From the NCBI GenBank assembly GCA_937951485.1, contig CALEDJ010000010.1, forward strand, positions 51,350-115,349: DNA of 64,000 nucleotides, read 5' to 3'. The notes below the pieces were generated by a model. That model saw nothing but the letters and a program-made list of their open reading frames with translations, did not search any database and was not told the DNA's origin. Positions 28,440-37,254 of this stretch are shown piece after piece. This DNA comes from an uncultured bacterium (GTDB taxonomy: Bacteria; Hydrogenedentota; Hydrogenedentia; Hydrogenedentales; CAILVY01). Made by a program: the position numbers and the translations under genes. Positions within the stretch are counted from its first letter, which is position 1; the number at the start of each line of letters is the position of its first letter.

Positions 28440-30455
28440 TCATTCAGAGCCGTCGGGGCCATGCGCCCCGGCGGATGTCAGCGCGTCTGCAATTATTTCT
28501 GCGATGTCCAGCACGGCGATATCTTCGCGATGGGCGCTTTTCATCCCGTCCGTCAGCATGGTGATGCAGAACGGACAGGCTGCGGCGGTCTGATGTGCGC
28601 CGGTTTCCGCAAGTTCCCGGGCGCGCAGCGCATTGATCGGTACGCCCAGGGTTTCCTCAAGCCACATGCGCCCGCCGCCCGCGCCGCAGCACAGACCGCG
28701 TTCGCGCGCATGCGGCGGGTCAATTACGCGTTGTCCGGCGGTTGCCAATACGCGCCGGGGCGCGTCGTAGGTGTCGTGGTAACGGCCCAGATAACAGGAA
28801 TCGTGATAGACAGTGGCGCGTCCGGAGGGGGACGCGTTTACGCGCAGGCGGCCGCCGTCCAACAGTTCGGCGATGAACTCCGTGTGATGCACCACCCGGT
28901 AGTGCGCGTCGAATGCGGAATACTCGTTGATGAAGGTGTTGAGACAATGTGGACAGGTGACGAGGATGCGCGAAAATTCGTATTGTTTCAGGGTTTCCAT
29001 GATTTCCTGCGCCGCAGTCTGGTAGAGCAATTCATTGCCCAGCCGGCGTGCGCTTTCGCAATGGCAGCGCTCCTCCGTTCCGAGAATGGCGAAATCCACG
29101 CCCGCCGCCTGGAGTATCTTGACCATCGCGCGCGCGATGCGTTTGCCTCGGTCATCGTAGGAGCCGTTGCATCCCACCCAATACAAAACCTCTGCGCGCC
29201 GCTTTTCCGCGAAAGTCGCCACATCCAGGTCTTGCGCCCAGGCGGCGCGGTCACCCGGCGGGAACCCCCATGGATTGCCCGCCGTCTCCATCTGACGAAA
29301 CGCGGTCTCCGCCGTTTCCGGGAAGGCCGCTTCCATCAATACGAGATGGCGGCGCATATCGGTGAGTTTGTCCACATGTTCGATGCCCATCGGGCAATGC
29401 TCGACACATGCGGCGCAGGTGGTGCATGCCCAGATCACGTCTGTCGCCACGACGCCGCCGGGAAGCGTCGGCGTTTCTCCTTTTCCGTTCACGCGCGCAG
29501 GGCCATGCGCGATCAGATGGTCTTTAAGATCGACAATGAGTTCTTTGGGCCGCAGCGGTTTGTCGGAAAGCGCCGTGGGGCAATACTCCAGGCATCGCCC
29601 GCATTCAATGCAGGCATAGAGGTCCAGATTCTGTTTCCACGTGAACTGCTCGATCTTTGCGACGCCGAACTGTTCCGCTGATTCGTCTTCCAGATTCAGC
29701 CTCGTCATCGCGCCACGCGGTCGGGGCCGCCGGAACAACAGGTTGATCGGACCGGCCACGAGGTGCAGATGCTTGGTGGGGATGACCAATAGTCCAATCA
29801 GCGCAAGGTGCATCAGGGCATCGCTCCACCAGGCGACATGCGCCAGGGGCCGCAGCAGGGATGCGGGGATGGATTCCAGGTAACGGGCGAAGAACGTGCA
29901 GGCAAAATGATATTCCGAATGCCGCAAGATCCCCAGCGCCGCCTTGGTGGACCCCGCAAAGAGATAAGCGACCATCGCGCCGCCGATGCAGGTGAATACG
30001 ATGGCGGACTCAACCGAGGGCCGCGTCAGGATGGGCGGGCGCAACACATGCCTGCGGACCGCCATCCCCACAACGCCGGTAATGATGAGCAGGGCGAAGA
30101 GGTCGGCGATTGCGGCGTAGCCGCGCGCGGCGAAGGTGTCGCCGAACAGGTGAAAGCCGGGCAAGAACGCCCCTGTAAAATGGTTGACTGTATTGACGGC
30201 GAAAACGAAAAAGCCCCACACGATGAGCAGATGAAAGGAACCGACGTAAGGTTTTCGGAGCACTTTGCGCTGCAGAAAAACGTCCAGGAGCATATCGGCG
30301 AGGCGCGTCCGCCACAGGCCGGGCGTAATGTCCGGGTCATCGGCCCCCATTCGAATCAGGCGGACCAGCAGCACCGTTCTCTGCGCGAACCAACCGATGC
30401 AACCAATCAATACCAGCGCGAATATCAGACGCTCAGGCAGGGTCAACAACATCAC
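28440..30455 (-). CDS. Membrane Fe-S ETF:(mena)quinone oxidoreductase (EMO-like, HdrD-related)
   Basis: A 671-residue membrane protein that probably takes electrons from reduced ETF and gives them to quinone. The first 240 residues hold about six helices like the haem-b-binding NarI-type domain. Two ferredoxin motifs follow: C282-C285-C288-C292 and C344-C347-C350-C354. Two CCG domains complete it (TCPHCLNTF near residue 497 and CCGAGGGRMW near 591), as in the heterodisulfide reductase subunit D family. Proteins of this build placed next to etfBA are known as EMO in syntrophic fatty-acid oxidisers. The gene lies between etfA and two acyl-CoA dehydrogenases, which supports that role here. Confidence 0.9.
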   Translation of the reverse strand: MMLLTLPERLIFALVLIGCIGWFAQRTVLLVRLIRMGADDPDITPGLWRTRLADMLLDVFLQRKVLRKPYVGSFHLLIVWGFFVFAVNTVNHFTGAFLPGFHLFGDTFAARGYAAIADLFALLIITGVVGMAVRRHVLRPPILTRPSVESAIVFTCIGGAMVAYLFAGSTKAALGILRHSEYHFACTFFARYLESIPASLLRPLAHVAWWSDALMHLALIGLLVIPTKHLHLVAGPINLLFRRPRPRGAMTRLNLEDESAEQFGVAKIEQFTWKQNLDLYACIECGRCLEYCPTALSDKPLRPKELIVDLKDHLIAHGPARVNGKGETPTLPGGVVATDVIWACTTCAACVEHCPMGIEHVDKLTDMRRHLVLMEAAFPETAETAFRQMETAGNPWGFPPGDRAAWAQDLDVATFAEKRRAEVLYWVGCNGSYDDRGKRIARAMVKILQAAGVDFAILGTEERCHCESARRLGNELLYQTAAQEIMETLKQYEFSRILVTCPHCLNTFINEYSAFDAHYRVVHHTEFIAELLDGGRLRVNASPSGRATVYHDSCYLGRYHDTYDAPRRVLATAGQRVIDPPHARERGLCCGAGGGRMWLEETLGVPINALRARELAETGAHQTAAACPFCITMLTDGMKSAHREDIAVLDIAEIIADALTSAGAHGPDGSE

Positions 30456-30501
30456 AAACCCTCACGCATGGTTTTCGCCGCAATGGCGTCCGTTGTTCCT
30501 G

Positions 30502-31467
30502 TCATTTCCCCAGCACGCGCCGGAATTCTTCGTTCAGCGCCGGCACGATTTCAAACAGGTCGCCCACAATGCCGTAGTCGCATATCTTGAAGATTGGCGC
30601 GTCGGGGTCTTTGTTGATGGCCACAATCAGCCGCGCCGTGCGCATGCCCGCCTGGTGCTGGATGGCCCCGGATATGCCGCATGCGATATAGACATCAGGG
30701 CTGACCACCTTGCCGGTCTGGCCAACCTGGTGGGGATGCGCAATCCAGCCCGCGTCCACCGCCGCGCGGCTTGCGCCCAGCGCCGCGCCCAGCGTGTCGC
30801 ACAGGGACTGAAGCACCGGCCAGTGTTTCGGGTCGCCAAGACCCCGCCCGCCGGAGACGACGATCTTCGCCTCGGTCAGTTCCACCGTCCCCGCCGCCGC
30901 GCTCACCACATCGCGGATGATCGTGCGCAGCGTGACCTCTGGTTTTCCGCGTTGCACCACCGACGGCGGCGGTGTTTCGTTGCGTTCCACACGCACGACG
31001 TTGGGGCGCAGCGTCGCCATGGCGGGTGTCGCGTCAAGCCGCATCTCGGCCACCACCTTGCCCGCATAGAGCGGCTTCGTCGCCGCCAGTGCGCTGTCCC
31101 AGGCCACCGCCGTGCAATCCTGCGCCAGTTCCACGCCCAGTCGTCCCGCCACCGACGCGCACAAGGCTTTGCCCACGCTTGTCGCGGACCCCAGAATCAC
31201 CTTCGCGTCGAGTTCGCGGGCCAACCCGACGACGATCGGTACGTAGGCGTCCGGAGTGAAATGCGTCAATTCCGGGTCTTCATAGGCATATACCGTCGCC
31301 GCGCCGAATCCCGCCAGGGATTGCGCGTCTTCGCCCAGCCCCGCGCCGATATAGAGCGCACGGAGTGGCATGCCGGACGCCTTGGCGATGGTTGCCGCCG
31401 CCGACAGGGTCTCGTAGGCGCAGGGTTTCAATCCGCCGCGTTGTTCCAGGATTGCGAGAATGCTCAT
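30502..31467 (-). CDS. etfA: Electron transfer flavoprotein, alpha subunit
   Basis: A 321-residue FAD-binding subunit of ETF, which carries electrons from acyl-CoA dehydrogenases to the membrane oxidoreductase encoded just downstream. The FAD domain shows [13 protein letters not shown] and [19 protein letters not shown], followed by [15 protein letters not shown], all canonical for etfA. The ATG at 31467 is set by the family N-terminus [12 protein letters not shown], with AAAGGA upstream. A frame that runs on above it, across etfB, is non-coding. Two copies of a 26-bp repeat lie in the 71-bp gap to etfB. Confidence 0.95.
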   Translation of the reverse strand: MSILAILEQRGGLKPCAYETLSAAATIAKASGMPLRALYIGAGLGEDAQSLAGFGAATVYAYEDPELTHFTPDAYVPIVVGLARELDAKVILGSATSVGKALCASVAGRLGVELAQDCTAVAWDSALAATKPLYAGKVVAEMRLDATPAMATLRPNVVRVERNETPPPSVVQRGKPEVTLRTIIRDVVSAAAGTVELTEAKIVVSGGRGLGDPKHWPVLQSLCDTLGAALGASRAAVDAGWIAHPHQVGQTGKVVSPDVYIACGISGAIQHQAGMRTARLIVAINKDPDAPIFKICDYGIVGDLFEIVPALNEEFRRVLGK

Positions 31468-31484
31468 TGATGATTCCTTTATGA

Positions 31485-31538
31485 CAGGCTGAAGCCTGTA
31501 CTCCAAACCGGGCAGGCTGAAGCCCGTACTCCAAACTT
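31485..31538. repeat. Two copies of the 26-bp CAGGCTGAAGCC repeat between etfB and etfA
   Basis: Copies start at 31485 and 31513 and differ by one or two bases (AGCCTG versus AGCCCG). They match the copy inside the SagB-type gene at 13105. Together they fill most of the gap between the two ETF genes. Confidence 0.9.
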
Positions 31539-32315
31539 TTACAGCACTTTTTCGTCTTCGCGCAGGGCGCGGACCAATTCTTTCACGCGTTGCGCGGTGT
31601 CCCCATCCAGTATCTTCCCGAGCCGCTGCTGGCGCGGCAGCGCCATCGCGGTCACCGTCATGCCCGCCGCCAGACGGTCGCCGGAAAGGCCCAGTTTGTC
31701 CAGGGTCAGTTCCCGAATCTCTTTCTTTTTCGCCTTCATGATATTCGGCAGGGTGGGATAACGGGGCGTGTTCAGGCCTTTTTGCGCCGTGACCAGCGCC
31801 GGCAGCGGCAACTCCGCCGTGAATTGGCCGCCTTCTACTTCGCAGTCCACGGTAACGGCTGTCGCGGTGCATTCCAGGCGCGTCACTATCGAGGCGTGGG
31901 GCAAGTCCAGCAGTTCGGCGACCCGTTCGGGCACCTGCGCCGCGTCGTCGTCCACGGCCTGTTTGCCGGCAAGAATCAAATCCGGTTCCAGGGTTTTTGC
32001 TGCAACCGCCAGCGCTTCCGCCACCCCCCGACTGGCATATCCCGTGTCTCCCGGCAGGAGCAGGTGTGCCCCGGCATCGGCGCCCATCGCCAGAGCGGAA
32101 CGAATGACCTCCTTGCATTCCGGCGGTCCCGCGCTCAGGACAATCACCTCTGCGCCCATCTTTTCTTTCAGGCGGATGGCCTCTTCCACGGCGTGTTCGT
32201 CGTAAGGACTCATCACGAACTTCAGGCCGTCCAATTCCACCGACCGCCCGTCCGAAGCGACCTTGAAGACCGAGGCCGTATCGGGAACCCGCTTCACCAG
32301 GACAACGATTTTCAC
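31539..32315 (-). CDS. etfB: Electron transfer flavoprotein, beta subunit
   Basis: A 258-residue AMP-binding subunit of ETF. KIVVLVKRVPD is the family start, and DDDAAQVPERVAELLDLPH the conserved adenosine-binding stretch; the C-terminal KAKKKEIRE is the recognition-loop region. The start is most likely GTG at 32313-32315, because GGGAGG lies just upstream and the residues then read as the usual etfB start; in-frame ATG codons further up lack a ribosome site. It is the first gene of the minus-strand operon etfB-etfA-EMO-acd-acd. Confidence 0.93.
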   Translation of the reverse strand: MKIVVLVKRVPDTASVFKVASDGRSVELDGLKFVMSPYDEHAVEEAIRLKEKMGAEVIVLSAGPPECKEVIRSALAMGADAGAHLLLPGDTGYASRGVAEALAVAAKTLEPDLILAGKQAVDDDAAQVPERVAELLDLPHASIVTRLECTATAVTVDCEVEGGQFTAELPLPALVTAQKGLNTPRYPTLPNIMKAKKKEIRELTLDKLGLSGDRLAAGMTVTAMALPRQQRLGKILDGDTAQRVKELVRALREDEKVL

Positions 32316-32473
32316 TGCGCCTCCCTCTCGCATAATCGCGCTGCCGCGCATCCCAAGATTTTGACGAAATCGTGATTCCGCCACCATCGGGCAAGATACT
32401 GGCATGCTACCGGGCTTGTCAAGCAGGCCCGGAAAGCGCGACGGCCGGTATGTTCAATTTGGGCGTTGTTTCG

Positions 32474-32509
32474 GTCGGACATATCGGACGTGTCGGACAT
32501 GTGGGACAC
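32474..32509. repeat. 9-bp tandem repeat, GTCGGACAT type
   Basis: Four degenerate units: GTCGGACAT, ATCGGACGT, GTCGGACAT, GTGGGACAC. It lies downstream of the esterase gene. The mirror tract at 33697 is the reverse complement form, so the two bracket the gene in inverted order. Confidence 0.8.
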
Positions 32510-32551
32510 GTTCGGACTGGTCACACGCCTGCACGCGACCGAAGGTCTCCC

Positions 32552-33601
32552 TTATTGCTTCGCAATCACGCCCAAATGCTCAAAGAAAAAATCCAGGACA
32601 TCCAAGCGTTCCTCTTGCGGGGTGTCCCTGGTGACAAGATTGCAGGGTACGCCGTGCGCCTGGCAGGTTTCGTGCAGCAGCACCGCGTGGCCGGGGTGGT
32701 GCAGCATATGATCCCACGAAGTCGAAGGGATGCTGTCGTACATGCTGCGCAGGAGGATGGGCGGGTCCGAAGGGTCAATGAATGACACGATGTCCAGCCC
32801 CTGCCGCATCCGGACGCCCGCCGCCGTGTCAAGGTCTTTGTTTTCGATATGGTAATACAAGGGGCAGACAACACCGGAACAGGTGTCCCACAGCCAGGGC
32901 GGCAGCACGAGGAAGTCGGGCCATGTCGAGAAGTCATAGGTGGCTTGCGGTGCAAGTCCGGCGGCGGCGACGACGCGGGTGGATTCGCGGAGAACGGGGT
33001 CGGGGTTTTCCGGGTCCGCCAGGTCGTCGTGGAAAGCCAGCCACAGCGACGCGCCGGCGCCCGCCGACTCGCCGAAAACGGCGATACGCCGCGTGTCAAT
33101 GTTCCACGACGCGGCATTATGCCGCAGAAACTGCACCGCGCGCGCCGCATCATACATTATGGTGAGTAAATCATTCGTGAACACAAAGGGATAATTTGCG
33201 CTCGCCGCGGAAATGCCATTGTCCAGGCAGCGTCGGAGTTGTTGGGTATTGCGGGAAAACTCCGATTTGTCGCCCCCGCAGAAGCCGCCGCCGTGAAAAT
33301 AGACGACCAGCGGGGTCGGCGCGTCCGATTCCGCCTGCCAGAAATCCAGAACATTGCGCTCGCGCGGGCCATAGGCGACATTGGCATGGGTGGGCGGAAT
33401 GGCATCGTCCGGATTGCGCCGCTTGCCGCCGACAATCTGGCGTTCGATGGTCTGGGCAAGTATCTCCAGCGCGCCGGGCGCATGTTGCGCCTGCGCTACG
33501 TCTGCGCCATTTTCGCTTTCCGCAACGCTCCAGCCCGCTGCCAACAGTCCAACTACAACAAGCCACACGCCCTGCCGCGAAAGAGAAACAAATTGCTTCA
33601 T
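32552..33601 (-). CDS. Exported alpha/beta hydrolase (BD-FAE/HSL-like esterase)
   Basis: A 349-residue serine hydrolase. A signal peptide covers residues 1-28 (VWLVVVGLLAAGWSVAE). HGGGFCGG is the oxyanion hole and FGESAGAG carries the nucleophile serine; the acid and base are probably Asp in IDPSDPP and His in LHHPGHAVLLHE or nearby. It is expected to act outside the cytoplasm on an acetyl or other ester. AAGGAAG lies before ATG 33601. It stands alone, bracketed by inverted 9-bp repeat tracts. Substrate unknown. Confidence 0.87.
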   Translation of the reverse strand: MKQFVSLSRQGVWLVVVGLLAAGWSVAESENGADVAQAQHAPGALEILAQTIERQIVGGKRRNPDDAIPPTHANVAYGPRERNVLDFWQAESDAPTPLVVYFHGGGFCGGDKSEFSRNTQQLRRCLDNGISAASANYPFVFTNDLLTIMYDAARAVQFLRHNAASWNIDTRRIAVFGESAGAGASLWLAFHDDLADPENPDPVLRESTRVVAAAGLAPQATYDFSTWPDFLVLPPWLWDTCSGVVCPLYYHIENKDLDTAAGVRMRQGLDIVSFIDPSDPPILLRSMYDSIPSTSWDHMLHHPGHAVLLHETCQAHGVPCNLVTRDTPQEERLDVLDFFFEHLGVIAKQ

Positions 33602-33696
33602 TCTGCATCTTCCTTCTACAGAACCCCGAATTCGACCCCTTTTTTCGGTTCGTGGTTTCCATCTGCGGGATTGCAGTTTTCCATCCAGTTTATCTG

Positions 33697-33732
33697 GTCC
33701 ATCGCGTTCGACATGTCCGACATGTCCGACCG
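33697..33732. repeat. 9-bp tandem repeat, GTCCGACAT type
   Basis: Units GTCCATCGC, GTTCGACAT, GTCCGACAT, GTCCGACCG. It lies upstream of the esterase start and is the reverse complement form of the tract at 32474. Confidence 0.8.
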
Positions 33733-33802
33733 GTCTGAAAAACAACCCCCGACGCCTTGCATGCGACCGGGGGCGGTTGGGAACTTGATGATGGTTTGGG
33801 GA

Positions 33803-35332
33803 CTACAACGAGGAAAGCAGCGGCGCGAGGGCGGCTGCCAGCATCCCGGCATCGGGCAGGTCGAGAACAATTTGCCGCCAAGTGGGCTGCTGTTCCAGCG
33901 TCAGGGTCACCTGGCCGCCTTTCACGGTATCCGCAGCAATGGGCGCGCCGAGGTCGGACGCCAGTTTGGCGCCTTCAACGCCGTTCAAAATCAGGAAGCC
34001 ATGTTTACCGCGTTCGAGGAGCGCTTGGGGTGCGGCCCCGCCGCTCTTCGGCGCATCCGGGGCGGCGCTTTCAATGGTCTTTTTAACCGCGGCTTCATCC
34101 GTGGATATGGCCAACACGCCGTTGGTGTGCGCCACATGCATCGTCGCATTGGGAATCAACCCCTCCGCAACGAAGACCGGCACTTCGTTGTGGGTGAATT
34201 TCGGTTCCTGACCCAGCCCGGCCATGCGCATGAACATCAGCAGGGTGTCGGGGGTGGGCACTTCGGCGCAAGCCACGAATTTCACGCCGCTGTCCCCGGC
34301 GCCCAACACCGACACGACGAGTTCTTCGCCGAGATTGCTCGCGAGCATGTTGTAAATGCCCTTCACCTGTCGGGACCTCTCGGGGCCGCCCATGAATGCG
34401 TCTATCTGCGCGCCGATGAATTCCTTCAAATCGCTGGACAGGCGCAAGGCAAGCATTCCGGCGCCGGTTTCGGAAAAAATTCGGGGAAGTTTCAGCGCGG
34501 CGGCATCCGCATAGGACGACCCTGAAGCCCCGTGGCCCGCCAGCCGCAACTGCACGGCATTGTTTTCCACCGCCAGGGCCAGCACGGCCTCGTCGTAAGC
34601 CGCCGCCAAACCGGGAAGCAGTGGCGCGACGGCGGAAAGGGCGGGCGGTGCGCCGCCATCCAAGGCCGCCATATTCAGATAGAATGCAATCTCCTTGGGA
34701 TTCTGTGCGGGGAATTCCGGCGCACCATAGCGCACGGCGCGTGGGGCGGCTGCTGTGGACGCCAGCGACTTCAGGGTGCTCTCTGCAAGCCCGACATAGC
34801 AGTGCCCATCCCGCATGAAATAACCCAGATTCCCGAATTCCTGCATCTTGGCTTTGGCGTCGCCGACGCCCAGTGCCACCTCCCGCGCGTTCGCGCCGAT
34901 TTTTTCGTTGAGCATCGCCTCGGCTTTCTCGCGATCTGCGACGGGCAGGATAAAACCGGCGTCTTCCACGATGCGCGGCAGAATCACCACCACGGGCTTG
35001 GACGCATCCACCCCTGACGCCGCGACCAGCCCGGCCATGTCCTTCACGCCGTCGAGTTGCAACAACAATCCAATACGGGCGGCCGCTTCATCCGCGTGCT
35101 TCGGCACATTCGCGCTCAAGGAGTCCGCATCGGCCAGACTCATCAGCGTATTGAACTGCGTCGCAAGGGATTCCAGTGAGGGAATGATCAGCGCGCCCAA
35201 CGCGTCGCCCGGCATGTGCGACAGCACCGATGCGGGCTGCGCGCCGGCCGCGCCGCCACATACGGCCACCAACATGGCAGCCATCAATGCGACAACAAGT
35301 TTTGTTTCTTTGCGCAATCTCATAGCGAACAT
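33803..35332 (-). CDS. Exported protein of unknown function (DUF3352-like character)
   Basis: A 509-residue protein I do not recognise firmly. Residues about 11-32 are a signal peptide (VVALMAAMLVAVCGGAAGA). The mature part alternates Ala, Leu and Gly-rich helices with strands, with several repeats of the form VGLAESTLKSLAS and VLAISTDEAAVKKT, typical of large periplasmic proteins of the DUF3352 kind in related genomes. AAAGG lies ten bases before ATG 35332, three codons before an alternative ATG. No catalytic motif is seen. Confidence 0.75.
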   Translation of the reverse strand: MFAMRLRKETKLVVALMAAMLVAVCGGAAGAQPASVLSHMPGDALGALIIPSLESLATQFNTLMSLADADSLSANVPKHADEAAARIGLLLQLDGVKDMAGLVAASGVDASKPVVVILPRIVEDAGFILPVADREKAEAMLNEKIGANAREVALGVGDAKAKMQEFGNLGYFMRDGHCYVGLAESTLKSLASTAAAPRAVRYGAPEFPAQNPKEIAFYLNMAALDGGAPPALSAVAPLLPGLAAAYDEAVLALAVENNAVQLRLAGHGASGSSYADAAALKLPRIFSETGAGMLALRLSSDLKEFIGAQIDAFMGGPERSRQVKGIYNMLASNLGEELVVSVLGAGDSGVKFVACAEVPTPDTLLMFMRMAGLGQEPKFTHNEVPVFVAEGLIPNATMHVAHTNGVLAISTDEAAVKKTIESAAPDAPKSGGAAPQALLERGKHGFLILNGVEGAKLASDLGAPIAADTVKGGQVTLTLEQQPTWRQIVLDLPDAGMLAAALAPLLSSL

Positions 35333-35679
35333 AAGTCATTGCCTTTCATTGAGTTCCAAATCCAGTCCACGTTGTGGAAATTGGCGAGAGGTCTTTATTG
35401 GACCCACGCGCCAAGCATCAGGTTGCAGCATCATAGGTGAAACCCGGAGTCCATACAATCCACTCAAGCAGCATTGAACTTTCTCGTACCTGCATCAGGC
35501 TGAGAGGATTGCGGTTGCGATGCTGGGTGTGTTCTACTACTGGTCTGGAATAACGACCCTTTGGGGCGTGGTTATTCCAGAAAGGGCGCTTTTCGCCGAT
35601 GAGGGGAGATCATCGCAAGGCACTGAAACAATCCATAACTCGGAAACCCCGCGCAGCGCAGGGTAATGGAAGGAGCACG
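35333..35679. other. Divergent intergenic region with structured leader of the antiporter operon
   Basis: This 347-bp gap lies between the exported protein gene and mnhE. No coding frame is convincing. The second half holds a long hairpin (35544-35581) and further short stems (AAAGGGCGCTTTTCGCC; CCGCGCAGCG), so it may be a structured leader. Promoter boxes are not clear. Confidence 0.45.
35544..35581 (+). promoter_or_regulatory. Strong hairpin upstream of the Mrp operon
   Basis: TCTGGAATAAC (35544-35554) pairs perfectly with GTTATTCCAGA (35571-35581) around a 16-base loop containing CCCTTTGGGG. It is about 100 bp upstream of mnhE and could be a transcript leader element that senses or tunes the operon. 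I cannot match it to a known riboswitch class. Confidence 0.45.
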
Positions 35680-36216
35680 ATGCAATCAGACCGGAAATTC
35701 AGAGGCGAAAGTTCAGTTGGCCTGGGGATTTCAGGTATTTTCATTCATAGTGTGATTTATGCCGCGTTCTGGGTGGCATTGACGCGCGGCGACGCGGCTT
35801 CCTGGGTCGTTGGAGTCCCGGCCATTGCGTGGGCGCTATGGGCGACAGGAAGGCTGGCCCCGGCCCGGATACCGCGCATCCATCTCCCGTCTGTCTTGCT
35901 GTTTCTCCCGACATTCCTGAAATTATCCGTTCACGGCGGACTGGATGTGGCGCGCCGCGCCATGGCGCGCGAAGTGCAACTGGACCCGGATTTGCTGGAA
36001 TATCCCCTGCGTCTACCGGCGGGGACGGCGCGTGTCCTTTTCATGAATCTTATCAGTCTGTTGCCCGGCACGCTCAGCGCCAATCTTCGGGAAGACCTGC
36101 TTACGGTGCATGTGCTCGATCGGGGGCAGGACACGCGTTCCGCGTTGGCCCATCTGGAGGAAGATGTCGCCAGAATTTTTTCGCTGCGGCTGAATCAGGG
36201 GGCACAGGCCGCATGA
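35680..36216 (+). CDS. mnhE: Na+/H+ antiporter subunit MnhE/MrpE
   Basis: A 178-residue membrane subunit of an Mrp-type multi-subunit cation/proton antiporter. Two to three hydrophobic helices (IFIHSVIYAAFWVAL, AASWVVGVPAIAWALW, HLPSVLLFLPTFLKLSV) are followed by the cytoplasmic part with LISLLPGTLSANL and LTVHVLDRG, both conserved in MrpE. AAGGAG lies before ATG 35680. Its stop overlaps mnhF (ATGA), the first of several overlaps that mark an operon. Confidence 0.92.
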   Translation: MQSDRKFRGESSVGLGISGIFIHSVIYAAFWVALTRGDAASWVVGVPAIAWALWATGRLAPARIPRIHLPSVLLFLPTFLKLSVHGGLDVARRAMAREVQLDPDLLEYPLRLPAGTARVLFMNLISLLPGTLSANLREDLLTVHVLDRGQDTRSALAHLEEDVARIFSLRLNQGAQAA

Positions 36217-36545
36217 TGGCTCCGGAGATTCATTCGATCAACGCGCTGCTGTACTTCGGAGCGGCTGTCGTTGTCCTGGTTACGCTGTTGCTTTCCTTGG
36301 GGCGAGTTTTTCGCGGGCCGACGCCCGTGGAACGCATTTTGGCCGCGCAACTGATGGGCACTACGGGGGTCGGCGTCTTGCTGCTTGCGGAAACGGGATT
36401 GCGCCGCGCCGGGTATGTCATTCCGGGCCTGACGGATGTGGCCCTGGTTTTTGCCGTGCTGGCGGCCGTGACGGGAATCGCATTTGTGTATCGGGGTTGG
36501 GAAAGCCCATCCGGACAGGAGGCGGACCATGGGCCTGATACTTGA
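36213..36545 (+). CDS. mnhF: Na+/H+ antiporter subunit MnhF/MrpF
   Basis: A 110-residue membrane protein with three helices. VFRGPTPVERILAAQLMGTTGV is the conserved MrpF block (RGPTxxDRIxAxN type), followed by a third helix VALVFAVLAAVTGIAFVYRG. It begins at the ATGATG overlapping the mnhE stop; either ATG is possible. It overlaps the start of mnhG by 17 bases. Confidence 0.9.
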   Translation: MMAPEIHSINALLYFGAAVVVLVTLLLSLGRVFRGPTPVERILAAQLMGTTGVGVLLLAETGLRRAGYVIPGLTDVALVFAVLAAVTGIAFVYRGWESPSGQEADHGPDT

Positions 36546-36831
36546 CATCCTGTCTCTGGCGTTGGTCTTCGCGGGATGCGCATTTTTTATCGCCGGCACC
36601 GTCGGTCTGCTGCGGTTCCCGGACCTCTTCACCTGTCTTCACGCCTTATCCAAAGCGGACAACCTGGGCCTGGGACTGGTGGTCTTTGGGCTGGCGATCC
36701 GGGTGACTGCGCCCGCCGACGCCTTGAAACTAATCTTGATTTGGGTCCTGGCCATGTTCGCCGCTTCGACCACATGCCACCTGATTGCGCGAAAGGCCCT
36801 GCAGACCGGAGCAAAACCATGGCGGCGCTGA
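36529..36831 (+). CDS. mnhG: Na+/H+ antiporter subunit MnhG/MrpG
   Basis: A 100-residue membrane protein. LVFAGCAFFIAGTVGLLRFPDLFTCLHALSK is the MrpG signature (GxxGxxRFPDxxxRxHA type). Three helices follow the usual spacing. CAGGAGG precedes the ATG at 36529. Overlaps both neighbours. Confidence 0.9.
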   Translation: MGLILDILSLALVFAGCAFFIAGTVGLLRFPDLFTCLHALSKADNLGLGLVVFGLAIRVTAPADALKLILIWVLAMFAASTTCHLIARKALQTGAKPWRR

Positions 36832-37121
36832 TATGGCTCTTCGACATATTGCTTGGCTTGGGCATGTTGACGCTCGCATTCTACATCATTCGATCCCGCA
36901 GTCTTTTTCAGGCCGTCGTCATGTTCATTATTTTCGGGTTGATGGCCGCCCTGTCGTGGGCGCGCCTGCGCGCGCCCGACATCGCGCTCGCGGAAGCCGC
37001 CATCGGCGCGGGCGTCACCGGGGCTCTTTTTCTCAATACTATCGGACGTCTGAACGCTATTGCCTTGGGGAAGAAGGCAGACCGGGCGGCGGTGCTTGAA
37101 ACGCAGCAATACCGGGAATAG
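36819..37121 (+). CDS. DUF4040/MbhD-like subunit (C-terminal module of MrpA)
   Basis: A 100-residue membrane protein. The helices DILLGLGMLTLAFYII and AVVMFIIFGLMAALSWARLRAPDIALAEAAIGAGVTGALF match MbhD/DUF4040, the part that in most Mrp complexes is fused to the end of MrpA. The APDIALAEAAIG stretch is the conserved core. GGAG lies upstream. A 605-bp gap with a MITE-like element separates it from the next antiporter gene. Confidence 0.87.
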   Translation: MAALIWLFDILLGLGMLTLAFYIIRSRSLFQAVVMFIIFGLMAALSWARLRAPDIALAEAAIGAGVTGALFLNTIGRLNAIALGKKADRAAVLETQQYRE

Positions 37122-37161
37122 CAGATGCGGATAGATGGGAAGCAAGACGGTATATCTCGGC

Positions 37162-37190
37162 GCGTTACACCGCGGGAGCGGTGCAGCGAG
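37162..37190. repeat. 29-bp palindromic repeat, copy A
   Basis: GCGTTACACCGCGGGAGCGG plus TGCAGCGAG-type end. Palindromic core ACACCGC. Matches copies at 37222 and 57438. Confidence 0.7.
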
Positions 37191-37221
37191 AGGTTGTCTC
37201 GGAGCAGGAGCCCCAAGGGAT

Positions 37222-37250
37222 GCGTTACACCGCAGGCTCGGTGTAATGAG
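37222..37250. repeat. 29-bp palindromic repeat, copy B
   Basis: GCGTTACACCGCAGGCTCGG plus TGTAATGAG; TTACACCG pairs with CGGTGTAA. It ends four bases before the MITE-like element at 37255. Confidence 0.75.
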
Positions 37251-37254
37251 AAAC

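Noticed and set aside
30502-32394. 630-residue open frame across etfA and etfB
   Set aside because: Only the last 321 codons are etfA; the rest lies over etfB in another frame.
32466-32711. Open frames coding SDMSD-type repeats
   Set aside because: They arise from the 9-bp DNA repeat tract and have no ribosome site or family.
35480-35540. TPP riboswitch (CATCAGGCTGAGAGG stretch)
   Set aside because: Only the GGCTGAGAGG piece is found; the rest of the thi-box, including the CTGATCTGG-like part, is missing and the downstream genes do not fit.
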